Shown: piece by piece, positions 9,301 to 16,975 of the stretch
Layout: every line of letters starts with the position of its first letter
How positions within the stretch are numbered: position 1 is the first letter of the stretch
Source of the DNA: Parachlorella kessleri
Taxonomy: Eukaryota; Chlorophyta; Trebouxiophyceae; Chlorellales; Chlorellaceae
Assembly: GCA_001598975.1 (NCBI GenBank)
Contig: BBXU01001204.1
Span: forward strand, 1 to 16,975
Direction: 5' to 3'
DNA length: 16,975 nucleotides
Translations under genes and position numbers: made by a program
Notes under the pieces: generated by a model
Told to the model about the DNA's origin: nothing
Seen by the model: only the letters and a program-made list of their open reading frames with translations
Databases searched by the model: none

Positions 9301-10424
9301 CCCACGGTCTCGAGGTCCTCCTCTGGCCGCTCCATCTACCTTGACGGCAGCCTGCCTCTTCCTGGCCCGGAACAGTGAGTTGCCACTTCATTATGGGGCG
9401 ATCGTACAATCCTTCTCTCACTTGAGGTGTGCCGGCGGTTGCTCCTCAGAACCGTGAGTTGCAGTATCGTTACAGGCTGCGTCACAGTTGCTCTTCACTT
9501 GAGGTTCGCCCGGATCCTGTCGACCTCGCTTGCTTTTGTGCTCTTGAGGCCTGGGCGTATTTATTTATTTGAGGTTCGCCGGCGGTTGCTCCCTCTGTCT
9601 GACGGCAATTTCCCTGGGTCAAAGCTAGAGCAGCTGAGTGGCGCGCCGCATACCCTTCATGTTTTGGTGCTTGATATCGCGGCCTCTGGGGTGTCGGCGG
9701 AGCTCGGTATCGACTGGTTTTTAGAGGGTGAGGAAGGGATGGATTGCAACGAACCGCAACACATAAGCCTCACTTATCAGCCCAGAGCAACTAGTAACTG
9801 CTGCTGTGCTGGGCTGTCTTGTGCGCTGCGGCACGCTGCGTCTCGACCAGAGTGCGTGGGTAACGCCTGCGCTCTCCTAAGTGTATGCCTCCATTACCCG
9901 CTTGCAGAAGCCAGGCGCTGCCTCCCATGGAGCAGGCATGGGTTCAGCAGATCAACCAGATCCAAAATTATTTCAACCGCAAAACCCAGAAGGTGGGAGG
10001 ACTGTTCAGGCTTGATACAAAGTGCTTTCATGCGCCTACAGCATCACTTGGACCAAGGGCGCAGGTGCCCCAGCCCTGAACTATCCCAGTGCTAAGCGAC
10101 TGCCTGCGGGGATGCTACTGTGGCTGGGATGTTGTGCTTCAAAGGCTGTACACCCAGCATATAGATGTGGTGTTGCCGGGGCATCTTAACCAGCCTGCGC
10201 CGCAGTTAGCTTGCCACATCAGTAAGGGGGGTGGCCTCTGACACATTTCACTTTAAGAAGTCTCCCTTGCTACCTCCCCCTCCCCGCAGGACAACTGTGT
10301 CAATGCTGCGCTTACCAAGCTGTCGTCAATCTACAACACCACCGAAGCCAAGGTGTACGACAGTGCCAGTACTGTGGATATCATCGAGCAGATGGCCAGG
10401 GAGGCGGAGCAGGCTAGCTCGTAA
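336..10424 (+). CDS. Tandem GH5 (mannan endo-1,4-beta-mannosidase-like) protein, 5' partial, 23 exons
   Basis: The predicted product is a secreted or wall-associated GH5 protein acting on or binding beta-1,4-mannan. Exons: 336-542, 920-1014, 1160-1304, 1632-1764, 2243-2367, 2758-2918, 3130-3247, 3534-3641, 3991-4086, 4227-4291, 4631-4711, 4969-5311, 5705-5892, 6273-6407, 6907-7054, 7256-7412, 7660-7735, 7984-8145, 8381-8489, 8832-8969, 9251-9374, 9908-9992, 10290-10424. Phases match at all 22 junctions with no stop, giving 1043 visible residues and a TAA at 10422-10424. Two introns (1015-1159 and 4712-4968) use GC donors; the rest are GT-AG. The first exon enters in phase 1 with no start visible, so signal peptide and promoter lie outside. 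Joining the two modules is inferred from matching phase (5311 to 5705) and the absence of TGTAA between them. The alternative is two adjacent genes. GH5 assignment is about 0.9; the single-gene model about 0.7. Confidence 0.75.
612..660 (+). repeat. Intronic duplicate of the end of the first exon
   Basis: Bases 612-646 match 500-534 (the exon end encoding AAGMTVGRAW) at 29 of 35 positions, and the likeness resumes at the splice donor after a small insertion (CTTGAGAG|GTGATG against CTTCGAAG|GTACTA). The copy reads GLTVGHAWV in the same frame. A CTG-rich stretch ending in CAG at 618 would make 619-660 a 42-base exon that enters and leaves in phase 1. It lies inside the 543-919 intron. Confidence 0.55.
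871..900. repeat. 30-bp near-perfect palindrome in an intron
   Basis: The stretch 871-900 centres on ACCAATTGGT. Fourteen of 15 base pairs are complementary (mismatch at 877/894), and 870/901 also pair. It sits 20 bases before the intron acceptor at 919. It could fold as a hairpin over the branch-point region, be a relic of a small inverted-repeat element, or bind a dimeric protein. Confidence 0.75.
1138..1159 (+). repeat. CTG trinucleotide run forming a 3' splice site
   Basis: A short run of TTG/CTG units ends in the CAG acceptor that precedes the exon encoding TLDEVLVLCKK. In this genome CTG runs also precede the acceptor-like CAG at 618. They seem to stand in for a pyrimidine tract. Confidence 0.5.
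5031..5760 (+). other. Inter-module linker (exon 12 tail, phase-1 intron, exon 13 start)
   Basis: After the C-terminal helix of module 1, exon 12 runs about 90 residues with many Gln, Ser, Thr, Asp, Glu and Pro, including runs such as DAQQQGDENATTTQ and two Cys pairs (CPTC, CNC). It ends in phase 1 at 5311. The next exon starts at 5705 in phase 1 with GASPAANTNSSQ before module 2 begins. Low-complexity composition like this is typical of linkers between glycosidase modules. The intron 5312-5704 holds poly-C and poly-G runs and no TGTAA. If it were retained, a stop would follow at 5347-5349. Confidence 0.6.
8998..9051 (+). repeat. G-rich intronic tract (possible G-quadruplex)
   Basis: Repeated GGGTGTGGGTG units are followed by runs of 7 and 8 G within the intron 8970-9250. 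More than four G-runs of three or more lie on the transcribed (sense) strand, enough for an RNA G-quadruplex. No coding content. Confidence 0.6.
9422..9592 (+). repeat. Intronic repeat units (24 bp, two full copies and one partial)
   Basis: Bases 9422-9445 and 9569-9592 match at 22 of 24 positions (core GCCGGCGGTTGCTCC). A third partial copy of TTGAGGTTCGCC lies at about 9499-9510. All are in the 9375-9907 intron, just upstream of and overlapping the open frame with the retroelement-like motif. Confidence 0.55.
9540..9795 (+). mobile_element. Degraded Ty3/gypsy-like aspartic-protease fragment inside an intron
   Basis: Within the 533-base intron 9375-9907 an open frame runs from 9427 to 10095. 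Its middle part reads VLVLDIAASGV, then LGIDWFL (GIDW at 9706-9717), then GMDCNEPQHISL. The pattern LD...(hydrophobic)LG[MI]DW...DC...I.L is typical of the C-terminal part of the retropepsin-like protease in Ty3/gypsy Gag-Pol. The catalytic D-[ST]-G-A motif is not seen upstream, and no reverse transcriptase follows, so this would be a short remnant. It does not belong to the GH5 protein: the flanking exons join in phase (9374 to 9908) without it. Chance similarity cannot be excluded. Confidence 0.4.
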
Positions 10425-10694
10425 GACAAGGGTGTGACAAGTGAGGGTGGCAGGGGGAGCTCCTGCGAATGTAGGCTTGAGGAAGCAGACCTGTTACAGT
10501 ATAGTGGTGGCTCCCATTGCGTTACTGCAAGGGCCGCTGTGCCACTGCCTATGGAATGGACTGGTGTTGCACACCTTTTGCATGTTCGGGATTTGGATGG
10601 CGTATGCTGCTGTCCATTTGTTTGCACTGCTGTGCCTGTATAGAGGTACGAACCTCGCTCCTGCTTGCGCTGGGGATTCATCCTAATCTCTGCT

Positions 10695-10699
10695 TGTAA
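10695..10699 (+). terminator. TGTAA poly(A) signal of the GH5 gene
   Basis: TGTAA is the standard nuclear poly(A) signal of chlorophyte algae. It lies 270 bases after the TAA at 10422-10424, giving a 3' UTR to about 10710-10720. The stretch 10425-10694 has no convincing coding content. Confidence 0.65.
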
Positions 10700-10719
10700 C
10701 TCTGGCTTACATTGCTGTT

Positions 10720-11070
10720 GCACAGCACCGTTTGCATTGTTGCACCAGTTGCTGCATTCCCCATGTCTGCTTTAACGCATGCTGGCGCAACGACATGGCC
10801 CTACACAGGCTTGGGCTGAGGCTGCTGCTCTGCTGCTGGCAGCTCTCTTGTGCCACCACCTCCAGGCCCTTGTGCTCCCTCTAGTGCAGCAGCCGCCGTG
10901 TAAGCAGTATATGGCAGCACATCTTGCAGCCTGCACAGATAGCAAGCAGACCGTCTGTCAGCAGCTGGCAGTGAGGTTATGCCTAGGCATGCAACTGGTG
11001 TCCACTCAAAGGCTAGTTCTGGGCATTGGTTTTTGAAGAGGGAGAGGGGAAGCAGGGCTGTTAAGCTGCA
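10720..11070. other. Intergenic gap between convergent genes
   Basis: Between the two opposed poly(A) signals I see no coding pattern, RNA gene or clear repeat. Open frames here are short and lack family motifs. Confidence 0.5.
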
Positions 11071-11082
11071 CCGCTTAGAGCC

Positions 11083-11087
11083 TTACA
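11083..11087 (-). terminator. TGTAA poly(A) signal of the minus-strand membrane-protein gene
   Basis: The minus strand reads TGTAA about 100 bases after the TGA at 11187-11185, implying a short 3' UTR. Confidence 0.6.
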
Positions 11088-11184
11088 GGACTACAAACCT
11101 TGCAGCATATCATGCCACAATTATGCAGCTACACCATGAGGATTTGACCCCTCCGTGCGGACCCACGGGATGGTGCGGACCAAA

Positions 11185-14100
11185 TCATGAGCAATGCATG
11201 TTCAGCGCAACTGGGTCTCGCAAAACGCTGGGTGTGCCGCCTCTGCAACTGGGTTAAGACCACCATGTCCAGTATGCCCATCGCCACCAATAAACTGCTA
11301 GGGCGTATGTATAGGCCTACCACCCACGAGCCATGCTTCCGCCAGCGTACCTGGTCAGCAGCAGCGTGGCCAGCGTGCCCAGCACGGCAATGGCTGCGGG
11401 GATCTCCACGAGCTCCAGGTAGTACCTGCATCAGGGCAGCTAGCATGGTTCAGGTTTCCTGGCCTTCGGCACCGAGGAGAGCACTGTTGCATGCGGGCGA
11501 GGCTCACAAACAAGCCTGCTGTAACAGCTTACAACACCACAACAATACACAACCAGATTTGTACTGCATTGGCAGGTACGGCAGTCTGTACATCGAGCTA
11601 GTGCAGCAAAGAACCTCCTACCTGGGCGGCAGGTTGCCAAGCAGGAAGCCCTTGGCAGAGTTCATCACGTGCTGGGCCACCACTATGCCCACAAAGGGCA
11701 CTGCCAGCTTCCATCTGATGGGCTTGATAAGCTGCCGCGAGCGCTTGATCGCTGCGATGCCGCCCACTCCTGCACTAAAATGACGGAATGCTTGCCCCTA
11801 AGGAGGATGTACACCGCCGAGGGAGACCTGGCAGGACGGCAAGCCTGCATATGCCCCACGCTGTAAAACCAAGGACGCCAGACAGGCAACCGCCGTTGTG
11901 AAGAGCAGTGCCCCACACAGAGCTTTCTAGCAGCAGGAAGTAAGCAAAGAGATACACATTACATTCATTTTGGCTGAAGCGAGTAACCTGGCACACCATG
12001 GCAGTAACTCCAGGTGGCGTGCCAGACCCCAGCAACAGCTCTTGGCCGGAATCCCAGCGCCAAGCCAGACAAAGTCCGCCAGTAAAACGCAGCCAGAGCC
12101 TTAAAGGAAGGTCCGGTCACAATAACCATAAGAGCAACAGAGAACTTCACTCTTGTACGGTCGTGCAAAGGGTTGTGTGCTTACTTCACAGAGCTTACCT
12201 TCCAACACAGCGGCTGTCCCCGCGGCTTGTAGGTCCAGCAGGAATGGCAATGTGAAAGGCAGTGTGACGACTGCCAGGCTTGTGAACTGGAGGGGCACCT
12301 GCAGCAGACGCCCCACACTAGTTTGAAATGATACTGTCAGCAAGGCAAAGCAAAAGGCAGTGCCAGGATTGCCGAAAACACGACCTGCCGCTGGCCAGGG
12401 CAGCCAGAGCAGACCCCCGCAGAGACATGAGTGTAGCTCGATATAATTAAGGGCAGCGAGAGATGAAGTATTAATCAGGGCCATGCGTCGCAAGGTTGAG
12501 GGGATGGGACAAGCTGCAGCTTCGGTCATGTTAGGCGACAGGAGCTGAAAGTCTTCAGGGCACATCTCAGCAGACCGGAAGTCCCAGCAACCACCATAAA
12601 TGACACAACTCTCATCGACACAGAGAGGCCTAACCATCGCACGTTACTGGTCCAATAACGGAGTTGAACCTTTGGCTTCTCGCCTGTACTGCTGTACTAC
12701 TGCCAATTGCATCACTTACAACTCACCACTATAATAGCTACAAGCAGCTCCACCAACAGAGCCCGCCGCCACACGGCGCCGACACGCCCGCTCAGCCCCC
12801 GCACCAGCGGCAGCGCAGCACGCAAAGCGCCGGGCGCCTGCCACCAAGGCCGCTGCACCTCCTTGCCTGCACAGTCAGCCGCAAAGGAAAGATGCCGAAC
12901 AATAACAGTCTGTCCATCTCTGTATTAGGCAGCACTAGATCGCCCAGCTCGGCTGCCGAACCGCCTTGCCAGCCCCGACAGAAACACTGGGGACGGCCAA
13001 CCTGGCCCAATAAGTAACAGTATCCAGTGTTACGATGCCTGCTACTACCACAACCGCTGCACTGCCTTCCCGTGTGCAGCTGAACATCTGCGGACGACCA
13101 ATCGAGCGACAGTAACCCGCATTTGTGCCTGGTATGCACAGGCGGACACCGCGGGCGCACATGAGTGTGGCTACAGAACTTTGTGCTAGAGTATTTGCAG
13201 CAGAGCAATGCAACTACACCCATAAAGTGCACATAATCTAATAAGTCTCTGCAGGCTTGCACCACAACGCTAGATTATGCCAAGCCCCCGCCACCATCAA
13301 GCGCACCTACATCTCCTTCACATATGAAGACTGTGTATATGGAGGCGGTTGCCTTCAGCAGGACATTCAGTGGGAATGCCAGAAGGAACACTGCGATTGT
13401 CAGGAACTGGTACCCTGCAAACCGCAGCAGTATGGGACTCGGTTCACACTGTAGTTATTTCGCAGATTTTTTTGGCCCGCATCTGCTTGTTAACTGGCAG
13501 CCCTGCCTGCCTGCTACTGCATTCACCATTGCAATGCCATAGTGTCGAGCTTAGCTTGGGAGCAAAGGCAAAGAGCGCTTAATGGCCTGGGTTCCCATCA
13601 GCAAAGCTCCCCAGCACCCAGCACGACTTCGCTGGAGAGACGTGCGGCAAACTTCCGCGCAGGCTGGAAGGGCACAGGGCCCTGCTAAGGCTTCATGCTC
13701 AATCTGCCACCGCAACTGTTGTCTTTTCAGTGGGCTGGAAACATGTAGTAGCCAAATCATTAACAGCACTCGCCCTAACGAGGCCTTGTCCCACCCCTGC
13801 ATGAATGCTAGCTACCAGACTTGCCCACCTGTTCTGAAATTGGCCAGAGCGGGGTCACTGCTGAGCCACCACATGTTGCCAATGGCCGCTGGCGTGATAC
13901 CGATGCCCGCAAGCAGCCTGACAGCGGCTGCAGGCAGTAGGAAGGAGGTGCATTGCACTAAATAGTTATATCAAAGGGCTGAAGATGAGTGGCACTGTGT
14001 TGTCGCTCATTCCAAGTCCCTGAGGTTGGTCAGCTGAGAGACCACCCCCCAGCTGCTGCTCGCTTTTACCACCAGGACTTTCTAGACAGACAAACTCTCC

Positions 14101-14714
14101 CTGAAGGTCCAACGGAGGCAAATCTTCCCCAGTGCTATTAATTGCGACTCATCCACAGACGGCAAAGCAGCGTTCTGACAGCTGTTCCCACCTTCATTGG
14201 TTAGCCTGTGGCTCACACGGTGGAGCCCAAATGTCAGGCCGTCGCTGACCAAGTGGACTAGCAGCAGCGGCCACAGGTTGGTCAGCAGCTTGCCAACTGC
14301 ACTTGCCAGCAGGCTTCTCCATGTCACGCCCGCTGCAGCTGCGCTCGCAGGCTGCTTTGTTATGCTTGGCGGCTGCTGCTGCTGCTGGTGGTATGGCTGG
14401 TCCTGCTGCACGGTTTCTTGCTGCTGGTCACCTACTGTACTGGTTACTGGCCGTGGCAGCGAGGAAGTCCCGGCCCTGTCTTCCACTGAAGAGGCTGGGC
14501 TGGGCACCTTTGACTTCAAGCCTTCTCCAGGGGTTGCTGGATTGCCGACTGGCTCAGAGTGGCCTCCGTCGCTGCTTGGGACACCAGCCCTCAGATGGAC
14601 AGCACAACGTCGTTGCTTCTGTGCTGCAAGTGATCCGTGGCGCCATGCTGGTGGCCTGCCTCGAACTAGCAGGGGTCGCCTAGGAGCGGTAAGTGGAGCA
14701 GCTAGCCAAGCCAT
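11185..14714 (-). CDS. Polytopic membrane protein with plastid-transit-like N-terminus, 8 exons, 416 aa
   Basis: Exons in transcript order: 14714-14192, 13927-13829, 13414-13307, 12866-12727, 12298-12199, 11769-11622, 11425-11351, 11242-11185. All phases match and the total is 1251 bases including TGA. Residues 1-45 are rich in Arg, Ala, Pro and Leu and poor in acid (start MAWLAAPLTAPRRP), like a chloroplast transit peptide. Residues 46-130 are a disordered Pro/Ser/Gln stretch with a poly-Gln run (about 110-114). Hydrophobic segments follow at about 143-164, 177-195, 210-238, 278-312, 343-360 and 376-397. The signature VLEGVGGIAAIKRSRQLIK before a hydrophobic helix resembles the (V/L)LE..G..A(L/I)KRS..L..G..W pattern of YciC/GDPDase-membrane-type proteins and a plant family of about six-helix proteins. 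Function unknown; family link is tentative. Placement in a plastid membrane is an inference. The C-terminal exon is the least certain. Confidence 0.7.
14340..14420 (-). repeat. Gln/Ala codon-repeat region in exon 1 of the membrane-protein gene
   Basis: Trinucleotide runs (GCT/CTG on the plus strand) encode poly-Gln (HQQQQQPP) and a short poly-Ala (ASAAAAG) just before the first hydrophobic helix. Such runs are common in disordered parts of chlorophyte proteins and tend to vary in length between strains. Confidence 0.6.
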
Positions 14715-14762
14715 CGACTGGCAGATCAGTGAAGCATGCAGCGGCCTGTGATAGGTTCTTCC

Positions 14763-14771
14763 AATATAAAG
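14763..14771 (-). promoter_or_regulatory. TATA-like element upstream of the membrane-protein gene
   Basis: The minus strand reads CTTTATATT about 50 bases before the ATG at 14714, the expected distance for a short 5' UTR. On the plus strand the same bases read AATATAAAG, which is nearer the TATAAA consensus, so the element could also work the other way. No convincing plus-strand gene follows. Confidence 0.4.
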
Positions 14772-15365
14772 GAGGTATTGAACGTATGATTTTTGATCTC
14801 TTCGATTTATGTGAAGAGTTTCTCGCCCTGAAGGCAAGAAGGGTCTCCCGCTCAAGGGGCCACACCTCAGCGCCGGCCGCCGGCCTAACCCATGACCTTA
14901 CTTCCACTTTGCACAAGCTGTCAAAGGAACCAGCTTGCAGCAGGTGGCATGCCGAGGTTGCCGCAGCAGCTTTGCACTCATCAAGGTCAAGCTTCCGCAG
15001 ATGTTTATCACAGAGAAGTTGCGTGCCTGTGTACAACTCCTGCACAGTATTTGGTATATGCTGGCCTTGACACTGTAAAGCAACCCCAGGGCCCAGTGTG
15101 CACAACATAGCAGAGGCACTGACTCAGTTCGGGCTCCAAGCTGATGGGCCAGGGTTCTAGAGGTGGTTTGCAAGACTCAACCCGTAGGGGGGCTTCCTGG
15201 GCAGCTGGGAGCCCTCCACGGCCCTGCCAGACCAGTACATTTTGTTGGCTCTGTTGGTCACAAACACAAACAAACACAAAAACAGTGGGAGATTCTCATC
15301 GAAGGGCTGTCCACCAGCGGCAGGTTGGGCAACAACCAAGCGGTGGCATTCAAGCTAACAGCCAG
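14772..15365. other. Intergenic region, no gene assigned
   Basis: Open frames of 72-142 codons exist on both strands and overlap each other, but none has a recognisable motif or a supporting splice pattern. A plus-strand TGTAA is at 15074-15078. A CAAA-type simple repeat lies near 15259-15284. Confidence 0.4.
15259..15284 (+). repeat. (CAAACA/CAAA) simple repeat
   Basis: About 25 bases of C-AAA units, standing out against the GC-rich surroundings, just downstream of the 3' end of the SAP-like gene. Confidence 0.6.
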
Positions 15366-15373
15366 CGACCCTC

Positions 15374-15378
15374 TTACA
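15374..15378 (-). terminator. TGTAA poly(A) signal of the SAP-like gene
   Basis: The minus strand reads TGTAA 190 bases after the TGA at 15570-15568. Confidence 0.5.
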
Positions 15379-15567
15379 CGAGCCGTGCAGGCGTGCAGCT
15401 AAGGTTACTCACTATACAATCGTCCACCCTGCCATCGTGCCACTATCATGACAGGCTTGAAGGAACCCTACAGCCCTAAAGTTACCACATCATGCGCAGG
15501 GTCGCAACAAAGTCCTTGACAGCAATACCAGCACAGCACTCGATCCTCCACCCAACAACTGCCGTTG

Positions 15568-16077
15568 TCAGTGGCTGCCAGGGGTGCCATGGCTGTGGCC
15601 CAGTGACGCCTTCAGATGGTGCCCTTTGCAGAGGTCAATAAGGTCCTCCTTCTCGACAGGCGCATCCTGCTGGCAAATCAGAATGCTACGGTTACAGCGC
15701 TGCTTTGGCAGTGGATCCGACTTTTCCTGCATGCCCTTGTTCGGCAGTGAGGCAGCAGCCACTCCGTGGACGAGCCACTCGAGGCTTGGGCACAGTGCAG
15801 CTTGTCCGATCCCAAACTCATAGCGACTATGTTGACGGCCACACTGCCACTGGACACTAGCTCAGGCAAGGCTTCCTAAAAAGGACGTGTACGTGCAACG
15901 GGAGGTACTGGTTTTAGGAAAAGTCTGTGCATGTCTCTTTTTGTACCAAGCCTTCCATACCTCTCCAGTAAGGTCCACGCCGTGGTTGGTTAGCCAGCTC
16001 TTCAGCTCGTGCACGGACATATGATCGAAGTCTGGGGTCCTGCCAGACGTTGCCCCGGCACCAGTCTGGCTGTCCAT
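15568..16077 (-). CDS. Small SAP-domain-like protein, 2 exons, 71 aa
   Basis: Exon 1 is 16077-15961 and exon 2 is 15666-15568, joined in phase 0 across a GT-AG intron (donor GTATGG, acceptor CAGCAG). The N-terminal about 18 residues are Gly/Ser/Thr-rich. Then comes MSVHELKSWLTNHGVDLTG followed after the splice by EKEDLIDLCKGH. This two-helix pattern, with the (S/T)V.EL..wL...GvD.tG..EK.dL..l signature, is that of SAP or SAP-like domains. Those bind nucleic acid in some proteins and sit beside RING or other domains in others. The intron splits the domain between its two helices, and only the spliced form completes it, which is good support for the model. The C-terminus is a short His/Gly tail. 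The frame stays open about 130 bases upstream of the chosen ATG without another ATG, so an upstream coding exon is possible. Function unknown. Confidence 0.65.
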
Positions 16078-16570
16078 GTCGGGAAAGAACTGCGTATCTC
16101 GGCTGAGGTTGTAAGACTTGCGTGTAGTTTGTGTTGGGTGTTCAACTTCCTTACGAGTCTTCTGCAGCTGTGCCCGAGATGCCAAGGCATCGGTTTGTCT
16201 CGGAGGTCCGAGTCAGCTCCTAATCCCGCCCGCGCGCTCTCGCAGGACACCTAGACCCTCCTGCAGCCAAGTCTCAAAATGGCCACCGTTTATCAGGGGT
16301 ATGGTCAGTATTGCGGAAACTGGGACTTAAACGTGTGCACATTAGTAACATAGGAGCATGCCTGGCACCGAGGCGAGCATCATGTCTGAGCCCCGGGCTA
16401 GCCTTATTATGCACGGCAATGCCACTTCGCTCCCAACATACAACGATTTGAGGCTTTTCACTGGACCGCGTGGGTGACTATGTAGACGCGCCCGCAGTCG
16501 GCGGCTCGCAGTCGACGCGTTGGACACACAGGCTGTCTATGAGGGTAGCTGGGTTAGTAGTACTTGCAGG
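16078..16570. promoter_or_regulatory. Shared upstream region between two divergent genes
   Basis: The SAP-like gene (minus) and the partial gene at the window end (plus) point away from each other across about 490 bases. I see no clear TATA box. If the SAP-like gene has a 5' UTR or extra exon it would lie here, as the minus frame stays open to about 16200. Confidence 0.35.
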
Positions 16571-16975
16571 ATGGAAAAGAGCAAGGGACACACAGTGAAA
16601 GTGGAGAGAGGGTCAGCCACAGGGTCAGCTCACCTGGAGCATGCCAGTGACAATTCCCCATCCCCCGTAGAACAGCCTGCTGAGCAAGGACCTGGAGTAG
16701 GGACCATGGAACTGCCATCGAACGATCTGTTGGACACGCCACAGACACCACGCCAACCTATCCCTCTGTCATCGAGCCCGCCGCCTGCACCCTCCAAGCA
16801 GCAGCAGTGGCATGCATACCCCTGGTAAGCCAGCAAATTAGTATTCAACAGATCCTGGCACCGTGACCGAGAGTCTCGTGTTGAGGGCTACCTCATTGTG
16901 CGCTTGCAGGATCAACCAGCTGCGGTGGCCTTGGCAGGGAGTGGACCTGCCCCCCAGGCTAGAACAGCACAGATA
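16571..16975 (+). CDS. Unrecognised Pro/Gln/Ser-rich protein, 3' partial
   Basis: Exon 1 is 16571-16824 and exon 2 starts at 16910 and runs off the window. They join in phase 2 across a GT-AG intron (donor GTAAGC, acceptor TTGCAG), completing a Trp codon. The first 85 residues are polar and probably disordered (MEKSKGHTVKVERGSATG, then a Pro/Ser stretch with SSSPPPAPSKQQQ). After the splice comes a Trp/Pro-containing stretch, INQLRWPWQGVDLPPRLEQ, that looks like the edge of a folded domain. I do not recognise a family. TTGCAG just before the ATG could be an acceptor, and the frame is open upstream to 16520, so the start may be further 5'. Confidence 0.5.

Larger units (their letters stand above)
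5705..10424 (+). other. GH5 module 2, catalytic residues replaced (pseudo-glycosidase)
   Basis: Exons 13-23 repeat the module 1 order: NKPFYFTGFNAWQLP, VGRTLVPTAG, TYNEAAFE, ALDQVIALAEEAGVRL, an NIT sequon (7045-7053), VQDFYTDERARLLFK, DDPTIFSW, PRCPGCEGN, the EM.SFMK/CVDPNHLVSLGQEGFYG stretch, and KPLVVTDVAK. The fold markers, strand-2 Arg and DPNH His are kept, but the catalytic set is not. NEP has become QGP (acid/base Glu to Gly, codon 7405-7407). EEFG has become TDVA (nucleophile Glu to Asp, 8864-8866). HxY has become QVF (8143-8145 and 8384-8386). The frame and splice sites are intact across 11 exons, so selection for a non-hydrolytic role (mannan binding or regulation) is more likely than simple decay. 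The C-terminus ends in a helix (VDIIEQMAREAEQASS) and TAA. Confidence 0.8.

Noticed and set aside
9427..10095. 222-codon plus-strand open frame as a gene
   Set aside because: It spans an intron and, in another frame, an exon of the GH5 gene; only its middle part looks like a retroelement relic.
12881..12919. Minus-strand exon with GC donor (EMDRLLLFGIFPLR)
   Set aside because: It fits phase on entry but leaves no usable intron before the next exon. Treating it as the pyrimidine tract before the 12866 acceptor gives a cleaner join.
14680..15108. Overlapping open frames of 125 and 142 codons on opposite strands
   Set aside because: No motif, no matching splice sites and mutual overlap; the part below 14714 is the first exon of the membrane-protein gene in another frame.
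231..16815. Scattered ATGCAT/TGCATGCA palindromes
   Set aside because: About seven or eight ATGCAT sites, only mildly above chance, in introns and exons alike; no pattern relative to promoters.
1..16975. tRNA, rRNA, snRNA or CRISPR content
   Set aside because: No tRNA box B-like GGTTCGANTCC with a fitting fold, no rRNA or snRNA motifs and no regular repeat-spacer array were seen.

Overview
The window looks like nuclear DNA of a green alga (Chlorophyta, probably a chlorophycean). The genes are dense in short GT-AG introns of about 70-540 bases. Codons favour G or C at the third position. A TGTAA poly(A) signal follows each of the three stop codons I could place. No bacterial-style operons, rRNA, tRNA or CRISPR arrays are visible. 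All gene models below come from hand splicing, checked by intron phase at every junction and by protein-family motifs.

Plus strand, about 336-10424: 23 exons join in one frame into a single long gene, whose 5' end lies outside the window. It encodes at least two tandem GH5 (subfamily-7-like) endo-beta-1,4-mannanase modules joined by a Gln/Ser/Thr/Asp-rich linker. Module 1 (336 to about 5030) keeps the two catalytic glutamates and the active-site His/Tyr pair. Module 2 (5705-10424) keeps the fold motifs but has replaced all of these residues, so it looks like a pseudo-glycosidase. The introns hold several notable things: a decayed in-phase duplicate of an exon end, a 30-bp palindrome, GC-AG introns, a retrotransposon protease-like fragment and a G-rich tract.

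Minus strand, 14714-11185: an 8-exon gene for a 416-residue polytopic membrane protein with a plastid-transit-like N-terminus. It converges on the mannanase gene, and the two poly(A) signals are about 385 bases apart. Minus strand, 16077-15568: a 2-exon gene for a 71-residue SAP-domain-like protein. Plus strand, from 16571: the first two exons of a proline/glutamine-rich protein I do not recognise, divergent from the SAP gene and running off the window.

The GH5 protein is probably secreted or wall-associated and acts on, or binds, mannan. The other genes have no obvious functional link to it. The main biological interest is the active/inactive tandem GH5 architecture. Its domain-boundary introns are both phase 1, so the module can be duplicated without shifting the frame, and more modules may lie upstream.
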